A DNA stretch of 36,875 nucleotides. Source: an uncultured Clostridium sp. Its GTDB lineage: Bacteria > Bacillota > Clostridia > TANB77 > CAG-508. A model generated the notes under the pieces. The model was not told where the DNA came from. It ran no database searches and saw only the letters and a program-made list of their open reading frames with translations. This document shows, one piece after another, positions 16,306-27,054 of this stretch. Within the stretch, counting starts at the first letter, position 1. Each line of letters opens with the position of its first letter. The stretch covers positions 1 to 36,875 of the forward strand of contig CANOPF010000007.1 of assembly GCA_947568535.1 (NCBI GenBank), given 5' to 3'. The position numbers and the translations under genes were made by a program.

Positions 16306-17293
16306 TTATCTATTCCTTTCTGTTTCTTTTTTTTTATTATTTTCTTGTTGTTTTAGTCCTAAAACTCTGCATAAATATTCATTATAATCTTTACCGAATT
16401 TTAGGAGTTTTATCTATAATTTCATACTTGTCTGAAAGAATAGTTTGTAATGCTTTTGTTGCATTTCTTCCTGCTTCATCATTGTCTAAACATAGTACAA
16501 TCTTTTTAATTTCTGGGTGTTTATCTAAATATTTTTTTATTGCAATTGGTACTTTACTTTCTTCAATTACTTTTGCAGGTTGATAAACTCCTGCAAGAGA
16601 AATCATTGTTTTATCTTCCCAATTTTGTCCATATAATTTAAAAAAGGAAGCAAAAGATAATAAATCTATTGCTCCCTCAAATATATAAATTGTATCTGTT
16701 TTTATATTAGATTCTAACCTAAAAGAATAATTTTTGCTACTGCCTGTTGCATCATTTTTAAACTTACTATTGTTTGTTGCTCTACACCCTGCATACTTTG
16801 CATTTCCAAACTCATCATAACCGACAAATACAACATTATGATAGTTTTTTTCTTCATAAATCAAATGTTTTTCAATACATTTTTGTAATATTTCTTGGTC
16901 AATTCCTCTTGATTTTAGATATTGTTTTGCTCTGTTTTCGTTGTTATTTCTCTCTGGTAAAATCAAGTGTCTTTCTATTGCTTTTTCTTGTGTTTGTATA
17001 ATAATTGGTGTTTTCATATTCATTCTGTCTGCAACAATTTTTGCTGATAAAGGGTATGGTATATTTTGCACTTTTTCCATATAATCTACTGCATTTTTTC
17101 CTCCTATACCTACAGAACACCAATTCCAATATCCATTAGAAATCTTTAAACTATCGTGTGTTTTAGTACACCATTGTGTTCTTGTTTCTCTTACAAGTTC
17201 TTGTGGCTCACAAGTTGCTAAATATGTTAATAAATCAACTTGTTTTGCTTTTGCAATTATATCTGGATGCACCCATATTCCCTTTTTTGACAT
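16306..17293 (-). CDS. DUF3991/TOPRIM primase-like protein (one CGGT shift)
   Basis: The 328-residue protein probably makes primers or acts on transferred DNA. The N-terminus (WVHPDIIAKAKQVDLLTYL) and DSLKISNGYWNWCS fit the DUF3991 zinc-finger-like region. The TOPRIM part shows YIFEGAIDLLSFASF and VLCLDNDEAGRNA, with the catalytic Glu and the DxDxxG-type acidic residues. Conventional reading stops after TPKIR. CGGT at 16393-16396 read as Gly300 restores TPKIGKDYNEYLC and 28 further codons to a TAA at 16306, just before the next gene. The start at 17293 is six bases after the upstream stop. Confidence 0.85.
16393..16396 (-). other. Quadruplet/shift site CGGT in the primase-like gene
   Basis: Frame: AAA ATT CGGT AAA GAT TAT. 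CGGT gives Gly300 in the family motif GKDYNEYL. Conventional reading meets TAA on the next codon. Confidence 0.87.
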
Positions 17294-17299
17294 AGGCTA

Positions 17300-18004
17300 T
17301 CATCTACTTTCTTGCTTTTTTTGTTTATTTTCTTTTTCATACTCTGAAGTAATTACATCTATTGTATCAACTATTGTAGGATATATTGTTTCTCCTAATC
17401 TTCCGTCTGCATTTCGCCAATCTTCATAACATTCTGAAAGTAAACCATCTTGTTTAAGCATTGCCTTTATTTCTGTTTCATCTAAATTCATTTCTTTTAT
17501 TTGTCCTATAATTTCATCTTTTACAGTTAATTCATAAGCACGATCTATAATTTTTTCTGGTGTGCATTTTTTTAATTCTTCAATCAATTCTTTATATTCT
17601 GAGTCTAATTTTTCTTCAAGTTCTTGCTTTAAATCTTCAATTTTTTCATCTATTTTTTGTTTATATTTTTCATCTTGTCTGGCTTCAATTCGTGCATCAA
17701 TTTGCTCTCTTAAAGTTTCATTTTCTATTTCTTTTAACATTGTTTCTTGCACTTTTTCTGCATTATTTCCAAAGAAATATTTGTCCTTATAACTTGAAAA
17801 ATATACTTTATAATCAAAGTTTTTCATCATTTGGTATAGTTCCATTTCTATTCCACTTGCCCACCATAAATCGTCTGTATTTTCAATTTTACTATAAGTC
17901 ATACTTGGAATTTCATACTTTTTTATAAATATTTCGCCATTATTTTTTAACATTTCATCTTTTAAATCTTTATAAATTTGCTTAAAAATATCCTCTGTTT
18001 TCAT
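17300..18004 (-). CDS. DUF3848-like accessory protein
   Basis: This 234-residue helical protein has a long charged coiled coil in the middle (about 90-150). The C-terminal part (TPEKIIDRAYELTVKDEI and LSECYEDWRNADG) resembles the DUF3848 domains common in mobile elements of gut Firmicutes. GGAG lies better before the ATG at 18004 than before the GTG at 18016. It is followed after six bases by the primase-like gene. Function unknown. Confidence 0.65.
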   Translation of the reverse strand: MKTEDIFKQIYKDLKDEMLKNNGEIFIKKYEIPSMTYSKIENTDDLWWASGIEMELYQMMKNFDYKVYFSSYKDKYFFGNNAEKVQETMLKEIENETLREQIDARIEARQDEKYKQKIDEKIEDLKQELEEKLDSEYKELIEELKKCTPEKIIDRAYELTVKDEIIGQIKEMNLDETEIKAMLKQDGLLSECYEDWRNADGRLGETIYPTIVDTIDVITSEYEKENKQKKQESR

Positions 18005-18028
18005 ACTATTTTTCACTCCTTTTACTAA

Positions 18029-18985
18029 TTACCTTTCTTTGTCTTTTGTTTTATTTTTTTGCAGTTTTTCTTTATCAAATAAGTCTGGATTTTTCGTCAT
18101 TTTTTCAAGTCTATACAGGTTATTGTCATTATTAAAATATACTGTATCTTTAATTGTTCCATATTTTTGATGCTTTAAAATTTGGTTATAAGTTAGAGTA
18201 TCTTGTGTTCCTATAAAAACCCTTGTAGAGCCACTATTTCTTGCTAAATTCTTAAAAAATCCATTCAAATTTTCTATATTTTGATTAAACATTCTATTCG
18301 GAATATCTAATACCATTCTAATATTACACTTACAATCTGTTAAAATTGCAACGGAATATTCCTTTTCGTTTTGTATTTGTTTTATTAAAGCAACTAATTC
18401 CTCTCTATTAGAAATTTTTATATTATATAAAGAATTATCACTTAATTTTTCTTTAACACTTTTTATAGTATTGTTACTTAAAACTTTTTCTTTTGGCATT
18501 AAAATTAATCCCTTTGAATTTTCTTCAATAATTGAATATTTGTCTTTATTCCCCAATATAATATGACCCAAAAAACCATCAACATTTGCAACAAAATTGC
18601 GTGTTGTTTCCATATCATTTTGAGATGGTTTAGCAGAATCAGATGTGTGATTATGAGCTAAATAATATCCATCTGCTTTCAATCTATTCATTCTATTTTT
18701 CATTGTTTCATAAGTCCTAATAGGATTAAATTCAGAATATTTGTCTTTTGAAAAAAGCATTACCGCATCTGGTATTTTGCTAGTAATTGCTTCTTGACCT
18801 ACTATCATATTATCTTTCATATAAAATATTCTAAATGTTTCATAACGCGAATCTCTAAATATATTACAAGTTTCAATTAAATCTTCTTTTCCTTGTATTT
18901 TTACTTTACTTAAATCTATATAACCTTTTTTGCCTACTTCTACATTTTCTAATTTGTTATAAATAATTTTTGCATTTCTGTCCAA
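18029..18985 (-). CDS. RadC-like JAB/JAMM-domain protein
   Basis: This 318-residue protein contains the JAMM metal site AHNHTSDSAKPSQNDMETT, the normal HxHx7Sx2D-type arrangement of RadC-like proteins, in the first half. A C-terminal half of about 150 residues follows. RadC-like proteins are common on mobile elements, but their activity is not settled. AGGAG lies seven bases before the TTG at 18985, so I prefer this to the TTG at 19003, which is upstream of the ribosome site. It directly follows the giant methylase-helicase gene. Confidence 0.8.
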   Translation of the reverse strand: MDRNAKIIYNKLENVEVGKKGYIDLSKVKIQGKEDLIETCNIFRDSRYETFRIFYMKDNMIVGQEAITSKIPDAVMLFSKDKYSEFNPIRTYETMKNRMNRLKADGYYLAHNHTSDSAKPSQNDMETTRNFVANVDGFLGHIILGNKDKYSIIEENSKGLILMPKEKVLSNNTIKSVKEKLSDNSLYNIKISNREELVALIKQIQNEKEYSVAILTDCKCNIRMVLDIPNRMFNQNIENLNGFFKNLARNSGSTRVFIGTQDTLTYNQILKHQKYGTIKDTVYFNNDNNLYRLEKMTKNPDLFDKEKLQKNKTKDKER

Positions 18986-19015
18986 TATCTTTCTCCTTTC
19001 CAATAAAAAAAAAGC

Positions 19016-22000
19016 CTATAATTCTGGCTCATCTCTATCATAGTCTTTGTCCTTTTTTTCTTCCTGTTCTTCTTGTTCCTCATCATCTAGTATTTCCTTA
19101 TCTTTTTCGTCTAAATTAAGAGAAATGTTGATTTCATCTAGTTCTTTCGTCAACTGTTTTAGTTCCTCCTCTTTATTAAATGGGGCTTTTACTTCTTCTT
19201 TTGCATTATTAAATTGTCTTTCTGTTTCTTGCAATTTTTCTCTTGCACTATCTAACTCTTTTACAATTCCATCAATAGCATTTTCAATTCTTGTAATATT
19301 TCCTCTTGCATCATCTCCTAAATCAATTGTATAGGTTTCTTTACCTTGCAAATGAAGAATAAATTTTTTGCTCCATCCATCTATTCCTAACAACATTTTA
19401 AGTCCTCTATGTTCTCCTATTAGTTCTAGTGTTGGGTTTTCTTTTTTCTTACAAATCTCTAATATTTCTTTACCTGCACTTTCTTTTGTATTATATGTTT
19501 TGTCATTCATAATCATAGTAGAAAATTTTTCTTCATTATCTATATGAGTATTTTCTTCTACAAGTTTTATATCACTTTCTATATTTGCAATTTTATCTTG
19601 TAACCTTTTTATTTCTACTGGATAATGCTTTACTATCATATCTTCAAGTGTATAAATTTGATTCAAGTGATTTTGCTTTAATAATTTTAATTTTGCAACT
19701 TTATTGTCTAACTCTGTTTTTCTAATTATTAACGGATTTCCTGCAGCTAAAGCTTTTATTTCTGCATACGAAAGTGCCTTATCGTCTATATCATCTGCAG
19801 AACGAACTATTGCTTTTGATGTCATTATTTGACTAATAAATTCTTGTTTTCTCTGTAACATCTGGTACATATAAGCATCAAATGTTTCCTCTGTTACATA
19901 GTTAAATATATCTATTTCGTCATTTTCATTTCCTTGTCTTACTCCTCTACCATCTTGTTGTTGTAAGTCAGATGGTCTATATGGTACATCTAAATGGTGT
20001 ATTGCTTTTATTTTGTTTTGCACATTTGTACCTGCACCCATTTTTGCAGTTGACCCCATTAAAACTCTTATTTCTCCTGTTCTTACTTTTGCAAATAATT
20101 CTTTCTTTTTTGTTTCTGTATCTGCAGTATGAATAAAAACTATTTCATTTTCTGGTATTCCTTTTGCTATCAGTTTTCTTTTTAAATCTGTATAAACATC
20201 TGTGAATTGCCATTCTTTTAGTTTCCACACTCCATTTACATTTTCCATTTCAAAAGGATTTTCTTCACTACCTAATGGCTTTGGAGTAGATAAATCACAA
20301 AACACTAATTGAGTTGATTTCTTATCTTTGGTCTTTTCCCATATTTCATATACATTATTAGCACAAGCATTTACTTTGCTTCCCTCAAAATCTGGTAACA
20401 TAGGATTAAGCATTCTTTGGTCAAGTGCTAATTTTCGACCTTCATTTGTAATCTTAAGCATATTATCTTCTTTAGGATTGACTTGCTTTTTTCTTATTCT
20501 TTCTGCTCTTTCTCCTAAACCTTTTACCATTGCTTTTTGTATATCACTTGGTTTTACAACTATTGTTTTACGATTTGCCTTTGGAACTGGCAATTTCAAT
20601 GTTTCAGCAGTTTGTATATCTGCAATTTCCTTAAACATTGCCATTAATTCTGGTAGATTATAAAATTTTGCAAACCTTGTTTTGCTCCTATATCCGACTT
20701 CCGTGCGACATCAAGTTCCATTGCTGTTACTGTTTCTCCAAAAGTAGATGCCCAACTATCAAACTGTAATAAATTTGATTTTGCAAGAGTATTGTACTGT
20801 AAATACCTTTGCATAGTGTACATTTCTACCATTGAATTTGATATTGGTGTTCCTGTTGCAAATACAATTCCCCTGCCCCCAGTAAGTTCATCTAAATATT
20901 GACATTTCATAAATAAGTCAGAACTTTTTTGTGCTTCTGTTTGTGCTATTCCTCCAACATTTCTCATTTTAGTAAATAAAAATAAATTTTTAAAATAATG
21001 TGCTTCATCAATAAATATTCTATCGCACCCTAATTGTTCAAAAGTTACAATATTGTCTTTTCTGCTTTGGTCATTAAGTCTTTTTAGTTTTTCTTCTAGC
21101 TTTGTTTTACTCTTTTCTAATTGCTTTATAGAATAATACTCTCCGTTCATTATTTCTTAAATCATCAATACCTTTTAATAGGTCATTTATTTGCCTTTTC
21201 AATGCTTTTTCTTGTCTTTCCTTTGACATTGGGATTTTTTCAAATTGTGAGTGTCCTATAATTATTGCATCATATTCTCCTGTTGCAATTTTACTGCAAA
21301 ATTTCTTACGATTATTTGTTGCAAAATCTTTTTTAGTTGCTACAAGAACATTTGCTGATGGATATAGTTGTAAAAATTCACTCGCAAATTGTTCAATAAT
21401 GTGGTTTGGTACAACAAATAAAGACTTGCTACATAATCCAAGTCTTTTACTTTCCATTGCAGAAGCTACCATTTCAAATGTTTTTCCTGCTCCAACTTCG
21501 TGTGCTAACAATGTATTTCCACCATATAAAATGTGTGCGATTGCATCAATTTGATGTTTTCTTAAACTTATTTCTGGATTTATTCCACCAAATTGAATAT
21601 ATTGTCCGTCATACTCACGAGGTTTTATACTATTAAATTGTTCATTATAAATTTTTACTAATCTTTCTCTACGAGCTTGATCTTTCCATATCCACTCTAC
21701 AAATTCTTCTTTTATCCTATCTTGTTTTGCCTGTGCTATTGCTGTTTCCTTTGCATTTAAAACTTTTTGTTCATTGCCGTGTTCATCTATAACTGTATCG
21801 TTAATCCTTATGTCTTTCAAATTTAATGTTGTTTCAATTATTTTATATGCGTTTGCTCTTGCCGTTCCATAAGTGCTATATGCTAAAACATTACCTTTAT
21901 CTTCACTCTTTCCACTTATATTCCATTCAGAAGTATATTCAGAATAATGCACACTAATATTGCTTCTATTAGAGGATTGAGGTTTTAATAATTCAAACAT

Positions 22001-25000
22001 AAATTGTTCTACCACATCTATTGGTATCCAAGTTGCTCCTAATCTTACACTTATTTCACTAGCTGACAAATCTTTTGGCTGTGCTTGTTCAAGTGCTTTT
22101 ACATTTATTTCATATTGGCTATCATTTTTTGCAAATTCCTGTGCAATTTTTAATTTTTCTCTTACATTTCCGCTCAAATATTCATCTGTAGTAACATAGT
22201 TTTCTTGCATAGGTTCTTTATATATACTTCCCTCAAGGTCTTTTACAAGTTCTTGCTCTGTTTTTCCTGTAAGATTGCACATATATTCTATATCAACTTT
22301 TGCTTTTTCTGATATAGAAACAATTAAGGCATCTACACTATTGTTTACTTCTGATACTGCCTTGTGAGGTTTTATTGTTCTTTTAGTAAACATATCTGCT
22401 TTTCTTACAAATTGTTTATTCTCGTTAATAATTTCAAGTGAGCATAATAAATAATAACTACTATCTTCATTAAATGCTTTTTCATTTGCCCTACTATTTA
22501 TTATTCCATAAGTTTTTGTAAAACTATCATATAGGCTATTTAATTTTAATTGCTCTTGTTTTATCTCATCTTCGGAAGCATTATCTGTTTGTAATTCTAT
22601 TAGGTTTCTTACACAATCTCTAATGGCTATCATACCTTTTATTCTGCTTATTGTAGTCAATGGTAGTTCTTGTAAATACATTCTGCTATTTTCTCTATAA
22701 TATATTTGATTATCTACTATGGTATAGGAGAAATTTCTTACACCTGCATCTGCAGGAATACTCGTTTCCTCCTCATCTTCTATATCTAGTTGATAATCTT
22801 CTATTTCAGAGTTTATATTTATTATTGCTTGACTTAACAAGTTCTCTAATGGAATTTCATAAGGGCTACAAGTGTCAATAGGTCTTCCATATTGACCTTT
22901 ATCTCTTTTCATTTCTCCTAATATCATTTCTGGATGTTCTACAAAGTATTTATTCATTCTAAATCCATCTTCATTTTCTGCAATTTCTACCCAATCATCT
23001 TCAATATCAACAATCTTATCTCTTTTCTTTAAGAATATAATATCAGATGTTACTTCTGTTCCTGCATTTTTCTTAAATGTATTGTTTGGTAATCTAATTG
23101 CACCTATAAGTTCTGCTCTTTGTGAAATATATCGCCTTACATCTTCATTTTCTTTATCCATTGTTCCTTTACTTGTAATAAAAGCTATAACGCCATTTGG
23201 TCTTACTTTATCAAGAGTCTTTGCAAAAAAGTAATCGTGCAAAAGGAATTTATGCTTGTCATATCTTTTGTCAAAAGGTTTGTCCTCTCCAAAAGGTACA
23301 TTTCCAACTGCTACATCAAAAAATGAGTCTGGCAATTCAACATCTTGAAATGCTTTTACTGCTATTGTATTTTTCTGATATAATTGTCTAGCAATTCTCC
23401 CAGATATTCCATCAATCTCAATTCCATATAATTTACATTGTTTCAAGCTATCTGGTAACATTCCCATAAAGTTGCCAACTCCGACAACTTGGCTCTAAAA
23501 TATTTCCTTGTTTTAATCCCATTTTTTCAAGTGCTTCATATATTGCATTTATAACTATTGGTGGAGTATAGAAAGATGTTAATGTAGATGCTCTCGCTTT
23601 CTCATATTCTTTTTCAGTTAGTAATGAAAGAAGTTCTTTATATTCTTCTGACCAATTGTCTTTAGTTTTATTAAAAGCATCTGCAAGTCCTCCCCAACCA
23701 ACATACTGTGCTAGTATTTCTTGTTCTTCTGTTGTGGCATATCTGTTTTCATCTTCACACTTTTTTAATATCTTTATTGCTTCTATATTTCTTTTATATT
23801 TTTCTTTTTGAGTTCCCTCTCCCAAACCATTATCAGTAATTTTATAGTTATTTCTATCTTTTAATGGGATTTCTGGGTGTAAATCAAAATACTCTATTTT
23901 ATTTCTTCGTTTTCTTTTTATATGTGGCATTAGTTTCTTTTCAGTTTGTTCTAATTTTTCTGGAGCATTTTCTTCTACCTTGTCATCTTCTTGTACCCCT
24001 TTATTTCTTTCTTCTTGATAATTTTCAACTAATGCTTGTGCTAGATGTTTGAAATAATCAACAACATCTGCATTATGAAAATCTATTTTTACTATCATTT
24101 TTCTTATTTCTTCTTGTTCTTCTTTTGATGTTGCTTTTATATTTTCTATAACATTTCCTAACTCAAAATAATGAATTTCGCCATTTGATTCAATAGAAAA
24201 AATCTCATCAAGGTCAATTCCTTTTTCTTCAATAAAAGTATCTAACCATTCATCAAATGAACTGTCTTCTTTATTTTCTTCTATATCTTCTATTAGTGTA
24301 TTTTCAATTATATCTTGTACTTTTCTTCTAGTTCTTACTTTGTCATTACCTGGATTTTCTTTTACCTTTCTATCAAATTCATTTCTATCCATTTCTTCAA
24401 CAAGTATTGGAAAACTCATATCTCTCAATGCTACTCTATTAGTATCTATTGAACTAATTGAAAACTGTCTTGTACCTATATAAACTACATCTCCTACCTC
24501 ATATTCATAATAAGGCAATCGTTTTTCTAATTCTGCAAGCAATTCTCTTGCTTCTACTGCTAATTCGCTATCATAATCTTCATCTTCATAACTTGCTTTT
24601 AAAAAATCTATATAATCTCTGATATTCAATTCATCATTTATATCTGCTCTTATTAGCTCTATATTATCTTCATCTGTATTTTCTGGTGGTACATTGTCCA
24701 TATAAGCATACAAATCATAATCTTTTATAAATGAGTGCAATCTTTCAGCAAGTTTATATTCTTCGTCTTTTATTTGATTTTCTAATTCTGTACTTATTTT
24801 TGGTCTATCGTTTGCATCTACCCAATCGTAATACTCATCTTTTTCTATATCTGTCAAGTACCTTTCTGCACTTATAAGTTCTCTTATTCTTTTTTCAACT
24901 TGTATCCAAGTCAATCTCAACTTTGGTGCATTTTCTTTATGTGCAAAAGATAATACTATTCCTTTTGAACTATATTCTTCACATACTCCATTACCATCTG

Positions 25001-26762
25001 CACTTCTGCCACCTGTTCCATACTCATTTTTCAAAAAATCGGCATTTTCTTGGCTTGATAAACTTTTTGTAAATTGTTCATATATTCTAAACTTGCCCTC
25101 TGCAAAACCACTTCCCTCTTGTAAAACACTATCAATCATTTCTTGTGTAAAAGAAAAAACAGAAGTATTTTCTGCCTCTGCTATATTTTGTTTTTGTTCA
25201 TTTTCAGTTAGTAAATTAAAATTATTTTCCAACTCTTTCACAGATAATATTGAAATAAAATTTTCTGTAATATCATTCCAATTTTTAAAACATTCTTCTG
25301 TTCTATTAAGATAATTACCTTTCCATAAATACAATCCATTTTGGTAACACTTATATCCAGTTCTTACATTATCTATTTCATATTCAGTATAAGCATTTCC
25401 CAATATCTTTATAATATATTCTTCAAGTTTTTCTCTATTATCTATATTTTTTTTAAAAAACTGTTCTACTTTTTCAAAATCTTTGATAATATTTGGTGCA
25501 TTTTCTATAATTTTATTAACTGTTTCATCATCCTTAAATTCTTTTATATTAGAATTGTTGTTAATATCATAATAACCTAAATATAGATTAGTTCTCTCGT
25601 TACTTGTTCTTCTGCTATTAGTTTGTAGTTGTTCATTGCTTTTACCCAAGTCATTTGGTCTTTCGCTTTCAATTCTTCTGTTATCCCATCTTGTTTCGCC
25701 ATTTTCTCTATTATCTGTGTTACCATTTTCGTTGCCATTTCTTGTATTTCTGTTAGATGTTTCGCTAATTGTTCGTTCATTAGTAGTATCGTATATTCGC
25801 CTTTCTTGTTCTTCTTTAGATAGTGTAACCTCATTGTTGCGAATTTCCCTGTTGGTAATTTTTCTTGTTTCATTGTTAGGTTGGGCATATTGTAGTCCCC
25901 TACTTTCGTGTATTCTAGTTCTATCATCTTCAATTCCTCCTTTGATTTTTTCTTTACTATTAGAATACTCCTCTTTTTCATTATTAACAAATGTGCGATT
26001 TTGATTTTTTTCATTTTTTTGCAAATTTATTACTGTCTTTGCAATTTCTCTTAACCCAATTTCTGCTATATCACTTATCGCAGTTCCAAGTAAAACAGTT
26101 AAATTGCTATTATCAAATTTTTTAATATAAGAAAATTCACTTTTTGCAATATATTTTTCTGGATCAATACCACATCTATTAAGCATCATATAAGCTACAC
26201 TACCAAATGTTGTTTGATATACTAATGATTGTATTTCAGAATCAGATAAACTTTCTAACATAGTTCCAGTTTTATATTTTAATATTGATGACATATAGTC
26301 TTGTATATTATCCATTACCATATTATTTGCTGTTGTAATAATTGCATCTACAAAACTACTATTTTCACTTATATCTCCAAATTTTGCTTCTAAAGAGTCT
26401 ATAATTTCACTCTCGTATTCTTGTTTTATGCTCCATAACTTATATGGTGTATTTTTATAATTATGAGTATCTGCTACATCAAAAACTAATCTAAATGGAT
26501 ATTTACTATTTTCATTTTTTGAGAATACAAATATATAATCTGCATCTTTATTAACCCATCTATGAACTTTCTCATTCCATTCTTCCATTTCTGCACAAGC
26601 AGTTGCATTTGGTCTTTGTGCAAAAATTAAAATTTGGTCATTAAAACTATACTTAAAGTTCCAAGAAGCAGTTTTTAAAAATGATAACCAGTTATCTTCA
26701 CTTTTTGTTATATCATTTATTGTATCTTTATAAAGTTCTCGTGTTTCAACAATTTTTCCCAT
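19016..26762 (-). CDS. Giant ArdC-like/N6-methylase/SNF2-type helicase protein (four CGGN shifts)
   Basis: The protein is 2580 residues if four CGGA sites are read as glycine. The ArdC-like N-terminal domain is at about 1-250. A long variable charged region follows. Then comes an N6-methylase domain with motif I EPSCGVGNF (1090-1098) and motif IV NVPFG. A superfamily 2 helicase domain has AHEVGAGKT (about 1755), FIDEAHYFKN (about 1915) and QQDGRGVRQG (about 2266). The tail is acidic. Large proteins of this type occur in Firmicutes conjugative elements and are thought to protect incoming DNA. The sites are 23480-23483 (Gly1094), 21142-21145 (Gly1873), 20700-20703 (Gly2020) and 20693-20696 (Gly2022). 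GGAGG precedes the ATG. Conventional reading gives four fragments. Confidence 0.9.
20693..20696 (-). other. Quadruplet/shift site CGGA in the giant protein (fourth)
   Basis: Frame: AGT CGGA TAT AGG AGC. CGGA gives Gly2022 in AGSGYRSKTRF. One codon separates it from the third site. Confidence 0.88.
20700..20703 (-). other. Quadruplet/shift site CGGA in the giant protein (third)
   Basis: Frame: GTC GCA CGGA AGT. CGGA gives Gly2020. With the fourth site the pair shifts +2 within seven bases. Confidence 0.88.
21142..21145 (-). other. Quadruplet/shift site CGGA in the giant protein (second)
   Basis: Frame: AAT GAA CGGA GAG TAT. CGGA gives Gly1873 in NNEGEYYSIKQLE, between helicase motifs Ia and II. 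Confidence 0.87.
23480..23483 (-). other. Quadruplet/shift site CGGA in the giant protein (first)
   Basis: Frame: AGT TGT CGGA GTT GGC. CGGA gives Gly1094, the first glycine of the S-adenosylmethionine-binding motif EPSCGVGNF. Confidence 0.9.
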
Positions 26763-26779
26763 TTTGCACCTCCTTGTTA

Positions 26780-26995
26780 TTAAGTTTCAAATAGAATTTT
26801 AAACCAACTTTTATCTTGTATCATTTCTTGTATTTTCCATATTATTTCTACATCTTTCATAGTTATTTTGTCTTGTTCTTTCAGTTTGTTAAGGTCTAAT
26901 ACTTTGATATTTAAGATTGCTTTTTCTCCTACAATGTTTATTTTTTCTAATTTCTTTATTTCTTTTTTCATTTGATTTATGCTATAAGTTGCCAT
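26780..26995 (-). CDS. Small helical protein, unknown
   Basis: The 71-residue protein starts MATYSINQMKKEIKKLEK and contains a short amphipathic N-terminal helix, then LNKLKEQDKITMKDVEIIWKI. AGGTG precedes its ATG, and it lies between the adhesin and the giant protein, ending 17 bases before the next start. No family is recognised. The good ribosome site and tight spacing support a real gene. Confidence 0.6.
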   Translation of the reverse strand: MATYSINQMKKEIKKLEKINIVGEKAILNIKVLDLNKLKEQDKITMKDVEIIWKIQEMIQDKSWFKILFET

Positions 26996-27018
26996 TTTTA
27001 CACCTACTTTCTTTAATT

Positions 27019-27045
27019 AAAGGTGGCCTTATAAAAGCCACCTTT
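27019..27045 (-). terminator. Hairpin after the adhesin gene
   Basis: AAAGGTGGC and GCCACCTTT form a perfect 9-bp stem with a nine-base loop, ten bases past the adhesin stop when the CGGA site is read through. Downstream is AATTAAAG, so the U-tract is poor. It supports the adhesin ending at 27055 rather than at 27155. Confidence 0.55.
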
Positions 27046-27054
27046 ACAATTTAT

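Noticed and set aside
25577..26014. Minus-strand 145-codon ORF inside the giant gene
   Set aside because: It overlaps the continuous frame of the giant protein in its low-complexity region and has no suitable ribosome site or recognisable domain.
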